Of a DNA stretch of 60,126 bases, positions 7,495-18,520 are shown piece after piece. Under the pieces are notes generated by a model that made no database searches, was not told the origin of the DNA, and worked only from the letters and a program-made list of their open reading frames with translations. The position numbers were made by a program, and so were the translations under genes. How positions within the stretch are numbered: the first letter of the stretch is position 1; each line of letters starts with the position of its first letter. The stretch comes from Phenylobacterium sp. CCH9-H3 (GTDB taxonomy: Bacteria; Pseudomonadota; Alphaproteobacteria; Caulobacterales; Caulobacteraceae). The DNA lies in contig NZ_LSJI01000077.1 of assembly GCF_001557235.1 (NCBI RefSeq), forward strand, positions 1 to 60,126. Reading direction: 5' to 3'.

Positions 7495-8205
7495 CTAGAG
7501 GGCGGGCAGCCGCGTCGCCCGGTCGGCGTCCAGGTAGCGCGCCGCGGTGGGCTTCAAGGCGGCGTCCAGCTCGATCACCAGCGGATTGCCGGTGGGGATC
7601 TCGATGTCGATGATCGCCTCGTCCGACAGGGCGAACAGCAGCTTCACGATCGCGCGCAGCGAGTTGCCGTGGGCGGCCACCAGCAGGGTCTCGTTCGCCT
7701 TCAGGCATGGGACGATCTCGGCGTCCCAATAGGGCTGCACCCGCACCAGGGTGGTCTTCAGGCTCTCGGTCGACGGCAGGTCGAGGCCGGCGTAGCGGCG
7801 GTCCTTCGAGAAGTCGAACTCGCCGCCCGGGGCCATATCCGGCGGCGGGATATCGTAGGAGCGGCGCCACACCTTGACCTGGTCGGCGCCGTGCTTGGCG
7901 GCGGTCTCGGTCTTGTTGAGTCCAGTGAGGCCGCCGTAGTGGCGCTCGTTCAGCCGCCAGTCCTTCACCTCGGGCACGAAGGCCTGGCCGGCCGCGTGCA
8001 GCGCCAGCCACGAGGTGCGGATCGCCCGCGTCAGGACCGAGGTGAACACGCGGTCGATGGCGAGGCCCGCCGCCTTGATCAGCTCCCCGCCCTTCTTCGC
8101 CTGGGCCTCACCCTCGGCGGTGAGGTCCACGTCCACCCAGCCGGTGAAGCGGTCTTCCAGGTTCCACTGGCTCTGGCCGTGACGCAGCAGGATCAGGGTG
8201 GGCAA
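7495..8205 (-). CDS. gpmA: 2,3-bisphosphoglycerate-dependent phosphoglycerate mutase
   Basis: A 236-residue cytosolic glycolytic enzyme interconverting 3- and 2-phosphoglycerate through a phospho-histidine. LLRHGQSQWN places the phospho-His at position 9, Arg60 sits in SVLTRAIRT, Glu87 in RLNERHYGGL, and the second histidine is His179 in AAHGNSLRA. Length and motifs match GpmA rather than general histidine phosphatases. It is divergent from the small membrane protein/kdsD operon across 80 nt, and is the likely first gene of a minus-strand run with the deaminase and pentapeptide genes. Confidence 0.95.
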   Translation of the reverse strand: MPTLILLRHGQSQWNLEDRFTGWVDVDLTAEGEAQAKKGGELIKAAGLAIDRVFTSVLTRAIRTSWLALHAAGQAFVPEVKDWRLNERHYGGLTGLNKTETAAKHGADQVKVWRRSYDIPPPDMAPGGEFDFSKDRRYAGLDLPSTESLKTTLVRVQPYWDAEIVPCLKANETLLVAAHGNSLRAIVKLLFALSDEAIIDIEIPTGNPLVIELDAALKPTAARYLDADRATRLPAL

Positions 8206-8285
8206 GGCGGGACCTCCTTCGGACGGGCCCCGGGGCTAGACAACGGGCCCTACCCCGTCAACCCGGCGCGCGTTATAGCGGACCC

Positions 8286-8531
8286 ATGCTCGACCGCTTC
8301 TACCTGCCGCTGCTGGCCCTGGCCGCCGCCGCCGCGATCGCGCTGGCGATGGTCTGGCCGCAGGGTCTGGGCGACCGCTCCCCCGGACCTTTCGGCCATG
8401 AACCTGTGCAGCGCACGGCTGAAATGCAGGCCCGGATGAAGCGGGAGCACGAAGCCGCCCAGCGACGGGCCGCGGCGGCGCGCGAGGCCGTGCGCAACAT
8501 CCAGAACCAGGCGATCGCCCCCGCGCAATGA
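8286..8531 (+). CDS. Small membrane protein upstream of kdsD
   Basis: An 81-residue protein with one N-terminal membrane helix (residues about 7-25, FYLPLLALAAAAAIALAMVW) followed by a charged, probably helical tail rich in Arg, Glu and Ala (RMKREHEAAQRRAAAAREAV). It overlaps kdsD by the ATGA at 8528-8531, so the two are translationally coupled. I do not recognise the family. Position and coupling suggest a role linked to envelope sugar synthesis, or just an operon leader gene; this is inference. Confidence 0.7.
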   Translation: MLDRFYLPLLALAAAAAIALAMVWPQGLGDRSPGPFGHEPVQRTAEMQARMKREHEAAQRRAAAAREAVRNIQNQAIAPAQ

Positions 8532-9493
8532 GCTCTCAAGACACCATCGCCGTCGGCCGCCGCGTGCTGGACACCGAGGCCGAGGGCCTGCGCCGGACGG
8601 CCGCCGAGCTGGGCGAGCCCTTCGCCCAGGCGGTCGAGACCCTGTTCACCGCCCGGGGCCGGGTGATCTGCACCGGCATGGGAAAGTCGGGCCATGTGGC
8701 GCGCAAGATCGCCGCCACGCTGGCCTCCACCGGCTCGACCGCCATGTTCGTCCACCCCAGCGAGGCCAGCCACGGCGACCTGGGAATGATCGGCGCCGAC
8801 GACGTGATCCTGGCGCTCAGCAAGACCGGCGAGACCCGCGAGCTGGCGGACGTGATCGCCTATGCCGCCCGGTTCGACATCCCGTTGATCGCGCTCACCG
8901 CGGCGGCGGACGGGACTCTGGCGCGGGCGTCCGACATCGTCCTGCTGCTGCCCGACGCCCCCGAGGCGACGGACGCCGTGAACGCGCCGACCACCTCCAC
9001 GACCCTGCAGATGGCGATGGGCGACGCCCTGGCAGTCGCCCTGCTGGAGCGGCGGGGGTTCAAGCCCCAGGACTTCAAGGTGCTGCACCCCGGCGGCAAG
9101 CTCGGCGCCATGCTGCGCACCGCCGCCGACCTGATGCACGGGCGCGAGGAGCTGCCAATCGTCGGGCCGGACACGCCAATGCGCCAGGCCCTCTTGGTGA
9201 TGACGCAGATGCGTTGGGGGATCGTGGGCGTCGTCGACGCCGGCGGCCGGCTGCTGGGCGCGATCACGGACGGCGACCTGCGCCGCCACATCGACGGACT
9301 GCTGGACCACAACGCCGGCGAGGTGATGACGCCAGGCCCCAGGAAGACCGTCTCCCCCGGTATGCTGGCCGGCGAAGCCCTGGCCCTGATGAGCGATCCG
9401 CCGCCGGCGGTGACGGTCCTCTTCGTGGTCGAGGACGGCAAGCCGGTGGGCATCCTGCACGTGCACGACCTGCTACGCGCCGGCGTGATGTAG
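8528..9493 (+). CDS. kdsD: Arabinose-5-phosphate isomerase (KpsF/GutQ family)
   Basis: A 321-residue enzyme converting D-ribulose 5-phosphate to D-arabinose 5-phosphate, the first step towards Kdo of lipopolysaccharide. An N-terminal SIS sugar-isomerase domain (about residues 40-175) contains CTGMGKSGHVARKIAATL and SKTGET. The VLHPGGKLG motif (His187) follows, and two CBS domains fill about 205-321. The start is ATG 8528, overlapping the stop of the small membrane gene. It heads a series of sugar-phosphate genes (phosphohexomutase, UDP-glucose dehydrogenase). Confidence 0.93.
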   Translation: MSSQDTIAVGRRVLDTEAEGLRRTAAELGEPFAQAVETLFTARGRVICTGMGKSGHVARKIAATLASTGSTAMFVHPSEASHGDLGMIGADDVILALSKTGETRELADVIAYAARFDIPLIALTAAADGTLARASDIVLLLPDAPEATDAVNAPTTSTTLQMAMGDALAVALLERRGFKPQDFKVLHPGGKLGAMLRTAADLMHGREELPIVGPDTPMRQALLVMTQMRWGIVGVVDAGGRLLGAITDGDLRRHIDGLLDHNAGEVMTPGPRKTVSPGMLAGEALALMSDPPPAVTVLFVVEDGKPVGILHVHDLLRAGVM

Positions 9494-9595
9494 GCGCCAA
9501 CCCGAACACGTTATCCGCGTTAAGGCTTACGAAGTGGCGTGAGGGCTATCGGCTCGGTTAAACACGCGCCGAAACGCCGCACCCCTGGAGTCCCG

Positions 9596-11098
9596 ATGCT
9601 GCCAGCCCCTCGCGCCGACCTGTCGCCCAACACCTGGGATTACGAAGTCACCCCGCTGGTGAAGCCGACAGGCTTCCGGGAGTACGACGCGCGGTGGCTG
9701 TTCGGGCCCGAGATCAACCTTCTGGGCGTGCAGGCGCTGGGCCTGGGTCTGGGCACGCTGATCCACGAGATGGGCCAAAAGCGCATCGTGGTCGGCCACG
9801 ACTACCGGTCCTATTCGCTCTCCATCAAACAGGCCCTGACCATCGGCCTGGTGGCCGCCGGGTGCGAGGTGCTGGACATCGGCCTGGCCGTCTCGCCCAT
9901 GGCCTACTTCGCCCAGTTCGACCTGGACGCCCCCTGCGTGGCGATGGTCACCGCCAGCCACAACGAGAACGGCTGGACCGGCGTGAAGATGGGCGCCCAG
10001 CGCCCCCTCACCTTCGGCCCCGACGAGATGGGCCGGCTGAAGGAGATCGTGCTGGAGGGCAAGTGGTCCCAGCGGCCCGGCGGCTCGCTGGCCCATATCG
10101 GCGGCGTGGCCGAGCGCTACATCCAGGACGCGGCCGGCCGGGTGAACCTGAAGCGGCCACTGGTGGTGGTGGCCGCCTGCGGCAACGGCACCGCCGGCGC
10201 CTTCGCGCCCAAGGCCCTGCGTGACATGGGCGTGGCGACGCTGATCGAGATGGATTGCGACCTCGACTACACCTTCCCCCGTTACAATCCGAACCCCGAG
10301 GACAGCGTGATGCTGCACGCCATGGCCGACGCCGTGCGCACGCACAACGCCGACCTGGCCCTGGGCTTCGACGGCGACGGCGACCGCTGCGGGGTGGTGG
10401 ACGACGAGGGCGAGGAGATCTTCGCCGACAAGATCGGCCTGATGCTGGCCCGCGACCTGTCCGAGTTGCACAAGGACGCGACCTTCATCGTCGACGTGAA
10501 GTCGACCGGCCTCTTCTCCACCGACGAGGTGCTGAAGAAGAACGGCGCCAAGACGGTCTATTGGAAGACCGGCCACAGCTACATCAAGCGCAAGACCGCC
10601 GAGCTGGGCGCCCTGGCCGGCTTCGAGAAGAGCGGGCACTTCTTCATGAACCCGCCGATCGGCCGCGGCTACGACGACGGCCTGGTGGCCGCCGCCGCGA
10701 TCCTGGCCATGCTGGATCGCAACCCGGACAAGAAGCTCAGCGACCTGAAGAAGGCCCTCCCGGTGGCCTACACATCGCTGACCATGAGTCCGCACTGCGC
10801 CGACGAGGAAAAGTATGGCGTGGTCGAGGACGTGGTCGCCGAGTACCAGGCCCTGGCGAACGCCGGCGGCACGATCCTGGGCCGCAAGATCGTCGACCTG
10901 ATCACCGTCAACGGCGTGCGCGTGGCGCTGGAGGACGGCTCGTGGGTGCTGGTGCGCGCCTCGTCCAACAAGCCCGAGATCGTCGTGGTGGTGGAAAGCA
11001 CCCAGTCCGACGAGGACATGCGTCGCCTGTTCCGCGAGGAGGTGAAGCCCCGGCTCGCCAAGCGGCCGCAGGTCGGGGCTTACAACCAGGAAATCTGA
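9596..11098 (+). CDS. Phosphomannomutase/phosphoglucomutase
   Basis: A 500-residue alpha-D-phosphohexomutase moving phosphate between C6 and C1 of glucose or mannose to feed nucleotide-sugar synthesis. The catalytic serine loop TASHNENGWTG puts the phospho-Ser at 121, the metal loop is DGDGDR at 259-264, and the sugar-binding part contains KSGHFF. The phosphate-binding C-terminal region is RASSNKPEIVVVVES. I use ATG 9596 with TGGAG before it; the frame opens earlier at GTG 9539, but those residues are not family-like. The neighbours ugd and galU need glucose 1-phosphate, which fits. Confidence 0.9.
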   Translation: MLPAPRADLSPNTWDYEVTPLVKPTGFREYDARWLFGPEINLLGVQALGLGLGTLIHEMGQKRIVVGHDYRSYSLSIKQALTIGLVAAGCEVLDIGLAVSPMAYFAQFDLDAPCVAMVTASHNENGWTGVKMGAQRPLTFGPDEMGRLKEIVLEGKWSQRPGGSLAHIGGVAERYIQDAAGRVNLKRPLVVVAACGNGTAGAFAPKALRDMGVATLIEMDCDLDYTFPRYNPNPEDSVMLHAMADAVRTHNADLALGFDGDGDRCGVVDDEGEEIFADKIGLMLARDLSELHKDATFIVDVKSTGLFSTDEVLKKNGAKTVYWKTGHSYIKRKTAELGALAGFEKSGHFFMNPPIGRGYDDGLVAAAAILAMLDRNPDKKLSDLKKALPVAYTSLTMSPHCADEEKYGVVEDVVAEYQALANAGGTILGRKIVDLITVNGVRVALEDGSWVLVRASSNKPEIVVVVESTQSDEDMRRLFREEVKPRLAKRPQVGAYNQEI

Positions 11099-11204
11099 TC
11101 CGCCCACGACCGCGGCGCGGATTTTGCTGCAGTGCGGGACGATGTGTCGTTGCGGCCGACTTTCACGCGTGGTGAAAGGCGCTGCCATCGAGGAGAGTTG
11201 CTGA

Positions 11205-12506
11205 ATGCGCGTGGCGATGATCGGTACCGGCTATGTGGGCCTGGTGAGCGGCGCCTGTTTCGCCGACTTCGGCCATACGGTGACCTGCATCGACAAGGAC
11301 GCCTCGAAGATCGAGCAGCTGCGCAATGGTGGCATCCCGATCTACGAGCCCGGCCTCGACCAGCTGGTGGCGGCGAACGTCCGGGCGGGGCGGCTGTTCT
11401 TCGACACCGACGCCCGCCAGGCGATCCGCGAGGCGGATGCTGTGTTCATCGGCGTCGGCACGCCCTCGCGCCGCGGCGACGGCTACGCGGACCTGTCCTA
11501 CGTCTATTCGGCCGCCGAGGAGATCGCGGGGCTGGTGGACGGGTTCACGGTGGTGGTCACCAAGTCGACGGTTCCGGTGGGCACCGGCGACGAGATCGAG
11601 GCGATCTTCAAGCGCGTGCGGCCCGACGCCGACGTGGCCATCGTCTCCAACCCGGAGTTCCTGCGCGAAGGCGCCGCCATCGAGGACTTCAAGCGCCCGG
11701 ACCGCGTCGTCGTGGGCACCGAGGACGAGCGCGCCCAGGCGATCATGCGCGAGCTGTACCGGCCCCTGTACCTGAACGAGACACCGATCCTGTTCACCAG
11801 CCGCCGGACCAGCGAACTGATCAAGTACGCCGCCAACGCCTATCTCGCGCTGAAGATCACCTACATCAACGAGATGGCCGACCTCTGCGAGGCCGTGGGC
11901 GCCGACGTGCAGCAGGTGGCCAAGGGCATCGGCCTGGACGGCCGCATCGGCGGCAAGTTCCTGAACGCCGGCCCCGGCTACGGCGGCTCGTGCTTCCCGA
12001 AAGACACCATCGCCCTGGTCCGCACGGCCCGCGACGCCGGCAGCCCCGTGGAGCTGGTCGAGACCACCATCAAGGTCAACGACGAGCGCAAGCGCGCTAT
12101 GGCCCGCAAGGTGATCAAGGCGCTCGGCGGCGACGTGAAGGACAAGACGGTCGGCATCCTGGGCCTGACCTTCAAGCCCAACACCGACGACATGCGCGAC
12201 GCCCCCTCGCTGGCCATCGTGCCGGCGCTGCAGGACAAGGGCGCGAAGATCCAGGCCTTCGATCCCGAGGGCCACGAAGCCCGCAAGCTGATGACCGGCG
12301 TCGACTTCAAGGACGATCCCTATGCGGTGGCCGCCGGCGCCGACGTCCTCGTGATCATCACCGAGTGGGATCAGTTCCGGGCGCTGGACCTGGACCGCAT
12401 CAAGCTGACGATGAACCAGCCGGTGCTCGTGGATCTGCGCAATATCTACAAGCCGGCCGACATGCGCGCCCGCGGCTTCGCCTATCACAGCATCGGGCGG
12501 GCCTGA
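11205..12506 (+). CDS. ugd: UDP-glucose 6-dehydrogenase
   Basis: A 433-residue NAD-dependent enzyme oxidising UDP-glucose to UDP-glucuronate for capsule, exopolysaccharide or LPS. The dinucleotide fold starts with MIGTGYVGLVSG (residues 5-16), the catalytic cysteine is Cys263 in GYGGSCFPKD, and the C-terminal UDP-binding domain has GLTFKPNTDDMRDAPS. The start at ATG 11205 follows GAGGAG about 8 nt away. It lies 106 nt after the phosphohexomutase on the same strand. galU at 17.6 kb makes its substrate. Confidence 0.95.
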   Translation: MRVAMIGTGYVGLVSGACFADFGHTVTCIDKDASKIEQLRNGGIPIYEPGLDQLVAANVRAGRLFFDTDARQAIREADAVFIGVGTPSRRGDGYADLSYVYSAAEEIAGLVDGFTVVVTKSTVPVGTGDEIEAIFKRVRPDADVAIVSNPEFLREGAAIEDFKRPDRVVVGTEDERAQAIMRELYRPLYLNETPILFTSRRTSELIKYAANAYLALKITYINEMADLCEAVGADVQQVAKGIGLDGRIGGKFLNAGPGYGGSCFPKDTIALVRTARDAGSPVELVETTIKVNDERKRAMARKVIKALGGDVKDKTVGILGLTFKPNTDDMRDAPSLAIVPALQDKGAKIQAFDPEGHEARKLMTGVDFKDDPYAVAAGADVLVIITEWDQFRALDLDRIKLTMNQPVLVDLRNIYKPADMRARGFAYHSIGRA

Positions 12507-12539
12507 CCCAGGCCCGCGGCGGCAGCCGGCGCGGGCCGC

Positions 12540-12701
12540 CTAGAAGCCCGGGCCGGGCATTCTCATGAAGGCTTCGGCGATCCAGACGGCGCCGGCCCAG
12601 AAGGCCGTGCCCAGGACAGCTACGAAAGCGAGACAGGCGATCGAGCGGGCGGGCCGCTCCACCTGCCGCGCCACGCCCATCACGGCGAGGTCGCGACGCA
12701 T
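12540..12701 (-). CDS. Small single-span membrane protein (53 aa)
   Basis: A short gene read from ATG 12701 to TAG 12540. The translated product starts MRRDLAVMGVARQVERPARS, continues with a hydrophobic helix (about residues 22-45) and ends MRMPGPGF. GGGAGG lies 6-7 nt before the ATG, an excellent ribosome site. The positively charged N-terminus implies an N-in orientation. The opposite-strand frame in the same place lacks a ribosome site and encodes an ordinary-looking shadow. Family unknown. It stands between convergent ugd and the cytochrome c gene. Confidence 0.7.
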   Translation of the reverse strand: MRRDLAVMGVARQVERPARSIACLAFVAVLGTAFWAGAVWIAEAFMRMPGPGF

Positions 12702-12787
12702 TTATTCCTCCCAGAGCCCGTTATTCACCTCGGTCCGGGTCGAGCCGGCCGATTTGTGACGATGGTGACACAACAATTTGCCCTTAG

Positions 12788-13678
12788 CTAGGGTTGCTGC
12801 GCCATTGCTGACGTGACGTCATTCTGGGCGATCCGGCGGTCCGCGCGGGCCTTCAGATAGGCCTGCAGCGCCTGAACCTGCTCTGGCGTGAGATCGCCGA
12901 ACCGCGCCGGGGCCACCATCGTCATCAGCCCGACCTTGCGGTTCCCGGCCGCGATACCGGTATGCAGCAGGCGCTGGAAGTCTTCGGGCTCGTACGAAGC
13001 GACCAGGTCGAGGCCGGGCGACTTCAGCATCGGATTGCCTTCGAGTTGCTGGCCGTGACATTCGATGCAGGTGCGCGCGAGGTCGCGGCCCTGGGCGTGC
13101 TCCGGCCCCAGGTCGACAAGCTTCAGGCCTTGGCCGTTGGCCCGCAGCAGGTCCGGTTCGGACTTCATCTTGCCAAGCAGCACGCCGAGCCGGCCCACTG
13201 GCCCCACCTGGAAGCGCGGCTGAGCCTCCCCCGTCGGGCGGAAGGTGCGAAGGTAGGCCAGCAGATCCGACGCCTCCTGATCGGTCAGATGGGCGAAGGC
13301 GCTGGAAGGCATGATCCAGAGCCGCCGGCCGTCGGCGCCGACGCCGTGGCGAATGGCGCGGTCGAGATCGGCGTCGGTCTGGTTCGCCATCAGGCGCGAG
13401 AGGTTCGGCCCCCAGGCGCGGACGATCGGCATCTCGTCGTGGAAGAGCTGGCCCTCCATCTGCCGGCCATGGCAATCGTGGCAGCCGTTCAGCTTCGCCA
13501 CCCGCCGACCTCGCTCGGCAGCGCCCTGATCCCGCGCCGCCACCAACCGCACCTCGGGCTTGTCGACCGGCCACCGGATCATCGCCTCGGAAACAGCGAA
13601 CGCGCCGCCCACGACGACAAGCAACAGCGCAGCGACGCCGGCCAGGCCATAGCCGGCCCACTTCAGCATAGGTTTCAT
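12788..13678 (-). CDS. Membrane-anchored dihaem cytochrome c
   Basis: A 296-residue c-type cytochrome with an N-terminal membrane anchor (about residues 8-30, GYGLAGVAALLLVVVGGAF) and two covalent haem sites, CHDCH at 66-70 and CIECH at 204-208. Each is part of a small class I-like cytochrome domain, so it should face the periplasm and pass electrons. MPSSAFAHLTDQEASDLLAYLRTF around residue 123 supplies a typical Met ligand region. I start at ATG 13678 (MKPMLK); an in-frame start three codons earlier is possible. The partner dehydrogenase or oxidase is not in the window. The 180 nt between it and glmM hold nothing I recognise. Confidence 0.88.
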   Translation of the reverse strand: MKPMLKWAGYGLAGVAALLLVVVGGAFAVSEAMIRWPVDKPEVRLVAARDQGAAERGRRVAKLNGCHDCHGRQMEGQLFHDEMPIVRAWGPNLSRLMANQTDADLDRAIRHGVGADGRRLWIMPSSAFAHLTDQEASDLLAYLRTFRPTGEAQPRFQVGPVGRLGVLLGKMKSEPDLLRANGQGLKLVDLGPEHAQGRDLARTCIECHGQQLEGNPMLKSPGLDLVASYEPEDFQRLLHTGIAAGNRKVGLMTMVAPARFGDLTPEQVQALQAYLKARADRRIAQNDVTSAMAQQP

Positions 13679-13858
13679 CTCACACACCTAGTCTTGGAGG
13701 CGGCCCTTTTGGCGGACCGTCGTTCTGGGGACCGGCGGGATACGAGGGGCCGCGGACGCCCACAATCCGCGTGATTGCAGGGCGCCTCTGCAGCTTTGCA
13801 GTGCGTCAAAAGCGGGGGTGTAGACGTAGGCGCCCGAGAGGACCCGCCGCCGGCCTGG

Positions 13859-15211
13859 CTAGGCGGCGGCCTTCTTCACCGCGCCAGCGATGTCCTTGAT
13901 CACCTGGTTCACCAGCTTCTCGTCGTCGGCCTCGGCCATGATGCGGATCAGGGGTTCCGTGCCCGAGGCGCGGACGACGATCCGGCCCGTGCCGTTCAGC
14001 CGCTGCTCGGCGTCGGCCAGGACCGCCTTCACCTGATCGCTCTCCAGCGGCTTGCCACCGGCGAAGCGCACGTTCTCCAGCCGCTGCGGCACCGGCTCGA
14101 ACTGGCGGGCCAGGGCGCTCATCGGCTTGTCGCTCTCCTTCAGCACCGCCAGGACCTGCAGCGCCGCCAGGAGGCCGTCGCCCGTCGTGGAGAAGTCCGA
14201 CAGGATCAGGTGGCCCGACTGCTCGCCGCCGACGTTGAAGTCGCCCTGGCGCATCCGGGCCATCACGTAGCGGTCGCCCACCTGGGTCCGCTCCAGGGTG
14301 AGGTTGCGGCCGGCCAGGAACCGCTCGAGGCCCAGGTTCGACATGACCGTCGCCACCACGCCGCCGCCGCGCAGCTTGCCCCGCCGGGCCCAGTCGCCGG
14401 CGATCAGGGCCATGATCTGGTCACCGTCCACGACCTGGCCTTTCTCGTCGCAGATCACCAGCCGGTCCGCATCGCCGTCGAGGGCGATGCCGATGTCGGC
14501 GCGGTATTCCTTCACCGCCTTCTGCATGGCGGCCGGATGCGTCGAGCCGCACTCCTGGTTGATGTTGAAGCCGTTGGGCGCCACGCCGACCCGGATCACC
14601 TCGGCGCCCAGCTCATAAAGGGCCTCGGGCGCGACCTTGTAGGCGGCTCCATTGGCGCAATCGATCACGATCCGCATTCCCGACAGGTTCAGGCGGCGCG
14701 GGAAGGTGGCCTTGGCGATCTCGACGTAGCGGGCCTGGCTGTCGTCGATGCGCTGGACCCGGCCCAGGGCGGCTGGCGGCGCCAGATTCTGCTGCAGGCC
14801 CTCGTCCATCAGGGCCTCGATCTCCAGCTCCTTCTCGTCCGACAGCTTGTAGCCGTCGGGCCCGAACAACTTGATGCCGTTGTCTGAGAAGGCGTTGTGC
14901 GAGGCCGAGATCATCACGCCCAGGTCGGCGCGCAGGGAGCGCGTCATCATCGCCACGCCCGGCGTCGGCAGAGGCCCGAACAGCCGCACGTCCATGCCCA
15001 CGCTGGTGAAGCCCGCGACCAGCGCGGGCTCGATCATATAGCCCGACAGGCGGGTGTCCTTGCCGATCACCACCAGGTGCCGGCGCTCATCCCCGGACAT
15101 GAACATCTTGCCGGCCGCCATGCCGACACGGAGGGCGACCTCGGCCGTCATCGGGTGGCGGTTGGCCTCCCCGCGGATGCCGTCGGTGCCGAAATAGGCG
15201 CGCTTGCTCAT
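13859..15211 (-). CDS. glmM: Phosphoglucosamine mutase
   Basis: A 450-residue enzyme converting glucosamine 6-phosphate to glucosamine 1-phosphate on the way to UDP-GlcNAc for peptidoglycan and lipid A. It has FGTDGIRG at the N-terminus, the catalytic ISASHN (Ser104), the metal loop DGDADR and the C-terminal phosphate site [12 protein letters not shown]. Length is typical for GlmM. It is divergent from glmS, which makes its substrate, so the 122 nt between them probably carry promoters for both. Confidence 0.96.
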   Translation of the reverse strand: MSKRAYFGTDGIRGEANRHPMTAEVALRVGMAAGKMFMSGDERRHLVVIGKDTRLSGYMIEPALVAGFTSVGMDVRLFGPLPTPGVAMMTRSLRADLGVMISASHNAFSDNGIKLFGPDGYKLSDEKELEIEALMDEGLQQNLAPPAALGRVQRIDDSQARYVEIAKATFPRRLNLSGMRIVIDCANGAAYKVAPEALYELGAEVIRVGVAPNGFNINQECGSTHPAAMQKAVKEYRADIGIALDGDADRLVICDEKGQVVDGDQIMALIAGDWARRGKLRGGGVVATVMSNLGLERFLAGRNLTLERTQVGDRYVMARMRQGDFNVGGEQSGHLILSDFSTTGDGLLAALQVLAVLKESDKPMSALARQFEPVPQRLENVRFAGGKPLESDQVKAVLADAEQRLNGTGRIVVRASGTEPLIRIMAEADDEKLVNQVIKDIAGAVKKAAA

Positions 15212-15248
15212 GCAGATGATCCAGAAACGTTCGGAAACTCAGATTTAG

Positions 15249-15276
15249 TCGACGCGAGCCTAGCCGATGCTAAAGC
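15249..15276 (+). promoter_or_regulatory. Possible Caulobacter-type housekeeping promoter for glmS
   Basis: TCGACGC at 15249-15255 and GCTAAAGC at 15269-15276 are 13 nt apart. They resemble the Caulobacter sigma-73 pattern TTGACGS, 10-14 nt, GCTANAWC with one or two mismatches in each half. The glmS start lies about 50 nt downstream, with AAGGAAG as ribosome site. Confidence 0.4.
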
Positions 15277-15333
15277 CGCCGCATCCTCCGGCGTGACCAC
15301 GATTCGCCTTAGCACAAAGGAAGCCCGAGCCAC

Positions 15334-17154
<1,821 letters not shown>

Positions 17155-17184
17155 CGGGCGTCCCTCCATAGGGCAGGGACAAAG

Positions 17185-17214
17185 AAAAACGGCCGCCCCA
17201 GAGGGACGGCCGCT
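17185..17214 (-). terminator. Rho-independent terminator of the small lipoprotein gene
   Basis: Read on the minus strand, CGGCCG-T-CCC pairs with GGG-G-CGGCCG around a 3-nt loop (T opposite G as wobble) and runs into TTTTTC. It lies between convergent glmS and the lipoprotein gene. Confidence 0.75.
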
Positions 17215-17240
17215 TCCAAGCGATCTCTTGGAGAGAAGGC

Positions 17241-17492
17241 TTACTTCTTTTCCGGCTCGGCGGCCGGCGGCGTGGCGGACATCGCGCCAGCGTCGGCGGG
17301 CGGCGTCGCAGCGGCATCGGCCGGCGGCGCGGCGGCATCGGCGGGCGGAGCAGCGGCCGGATCGGCAGCCGGAGCAGCAGCAGCGTCAGCCGCCGGGGCT
17401 TCGGCCGGAGCGGCTTCTTCTTTCTTTTGGCAGGCGGCGAGGCTCAGGGCCAGGACGCCAGCGGTGGCGACGGTCAGAATGCGAAGCTTCAT
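17241..17492 (-). CDS. Small Ala/Pro/Asp-rich lipoprotein
   Basis: An 83-residue protein. Residues 1-21 form a lipoprotein signal (LALSLAAC; Cys21 would be lipidated), followed by QKKEE and then an almost uniform run of ADAAAAP/PPADAA units up to EPEKK. The mature part would be acidic, flexible and membrane-tethered, with no fold of its own. Similar short 'A/P-rich lipoproteins' occur in Caulobacterales, but I know no function. A ribosome site GGGGAG and a clear terminator support that it is real. Confidence 0.72.
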   Translation of the reverse strand: MKLRILTVATAGVLALSLAACQKKEEAAPAEAPAADAAAAPAADPAAAPPADAAAPPADAAATPPADAGAMSATPPAAEPEKK

Positions 17493-17645
17493 TGAGTAGG
17501 CTCCCCGTGGGGTGAATCCCCGACGAGGCGACCCTACACAACTTCGTGCGATCTCAAAATCGTGATCGCGCCGCCGTCGCCAAAAATTCTCGCCCAGCCT
17601 CCGCAGAACGCATTAGGGATCGCAGATGAACATGCGGAGGAATTG

Positions 17646-18515
17646 ATGGCGAAGCGCGTGAGGAAGGCCGTCCTGCCGGTGGCGGGGCTGGGCACCCGGG
17701 TCCTGCCGGGCGCCAAGACGACGCCGAAGAACCTTTTGAACGTCGTGGACCGCCCCATCCTCAGCTACATCGTCGAGGAAGGCCGGGCCGCCGGCATCGA
17801 GCACTTCGTGTTCATCGTCGGCCGCGGCCAGGGCGCCATCGAGGACTATTTCGACGCCAGCCCCGAGGTCGAGGGCATCCTGGAAGCCAAGGGCAAGACC
17901 GAGATCCTCGCCGACCTGCGCCGCGACCTGCCGCAGCCGGGCCAGATGAGCTTCATCCGCCAGATGGCGCCGCTGGGCCTGGGCCACGCGGTGTGGTGCG
18001 CGCGCGACGTGATCGGCGACGAGCCCTTCGCGGTGATGCTGCCGGACATGCTGATGATGGCCAAGCCCCCGGCCCTGGCCCAGGCGGTCGCCGCCTACGA
18101 ACAGAAGGGCGGCAACATCGTGGTGGTCGAGCCTGCCCCCGAGGGCGAGGCCCACAAGTACGGCATCGTCGCCCTGGACGGGCAGGACGGGCGGCTGAAT
18201 CGCATGACCGGCATGGTCGAAAAGCCCGCGCCCGGCACGGAGCCTTCCAACCTCTTCATCTCGGGTCGCTACGTCCTGCAGCCCGAGATCTTCAACATCC
18301 TGGAGACCCAGGAGCGGGGCGCCGGCGGGGAGATCCAGCTCACCGACGGCATGGCGGGCCTTATGAAGACCCAGGACTTCCATGCCCTGGAGTACGAAGG
18401 GACCACCTACGACTGCGGCGACAAGATCGGCCTGCTGCGCGCCAACGTCGCCTTCGCCCTCGCCCGCCCCGACCTGGCCGCCGACGCGCGCAAGGCCATC
18501 GCGGCCCTGCTGTAA
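17646..18515 (+). CDS. galU: UTP--glucose-1-phosphate uridylyltransferase
   Basis: A 289-residue nucleotidyltransferase making UDP-glucose from glucose 1-phosphate and UTP. The nucleotide-binding motif VLPVAGLGTRVLPGAKTTPKNLL spans residues 9-31, and FIVGRGQGAIEDYFD and GEIQLTD are typical GalU blocks. ATG 17646 with GGAGG five nt before it is chosen over an upstream in-frame start at 17562. It supplies Ugd (11.2 kb). The following epimerase-like gene starts 5 nt after the stop, so the two form an operon. Confidence 0.95.
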   Translation: MAKRVRKAVLPVAGLGTRVLPGAKTTPKNLLNVVDRPILSYIVEEGRAAGIEHFVFIVGRGQGAIEDYFDASPEVEGILEAKGKTEILADLRRDLPQPGQMSFIRQMAPLGLGHAVWCARDVIGDEPFAVMLPDMLMMAKPPALAQAVAAYEQKGGNIVVVEPAPEGEAHKYGIVALDGQDGRLNRMTGMVEKPAPGTEPSNLFISGRYVLQPEIFNILETQERGAGGEIQLTDGMAGLMKTQDFHALEYEGTTYDCGDKIGLLRANVAFALARPDLAADARKAIAALL

Positions 18516-18520
18516 GGACG

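Noticed and set aside
12565..12759. 64-codon plus-strand frame after ugd
   Set aside because: It has no ribosome site and basic random composition; the minus-strand 53-residue membrane gene in the same place explains the region better.
12757..12776. TTGTGAC...GACACAA as a CRP/FNR-type site before the 53-residue gene
   Set aside because: The arms pair over only five bases with a 10-nt centre and do not match TGTGA-N6-TCACA or TTGAT-N4-ATCAA.
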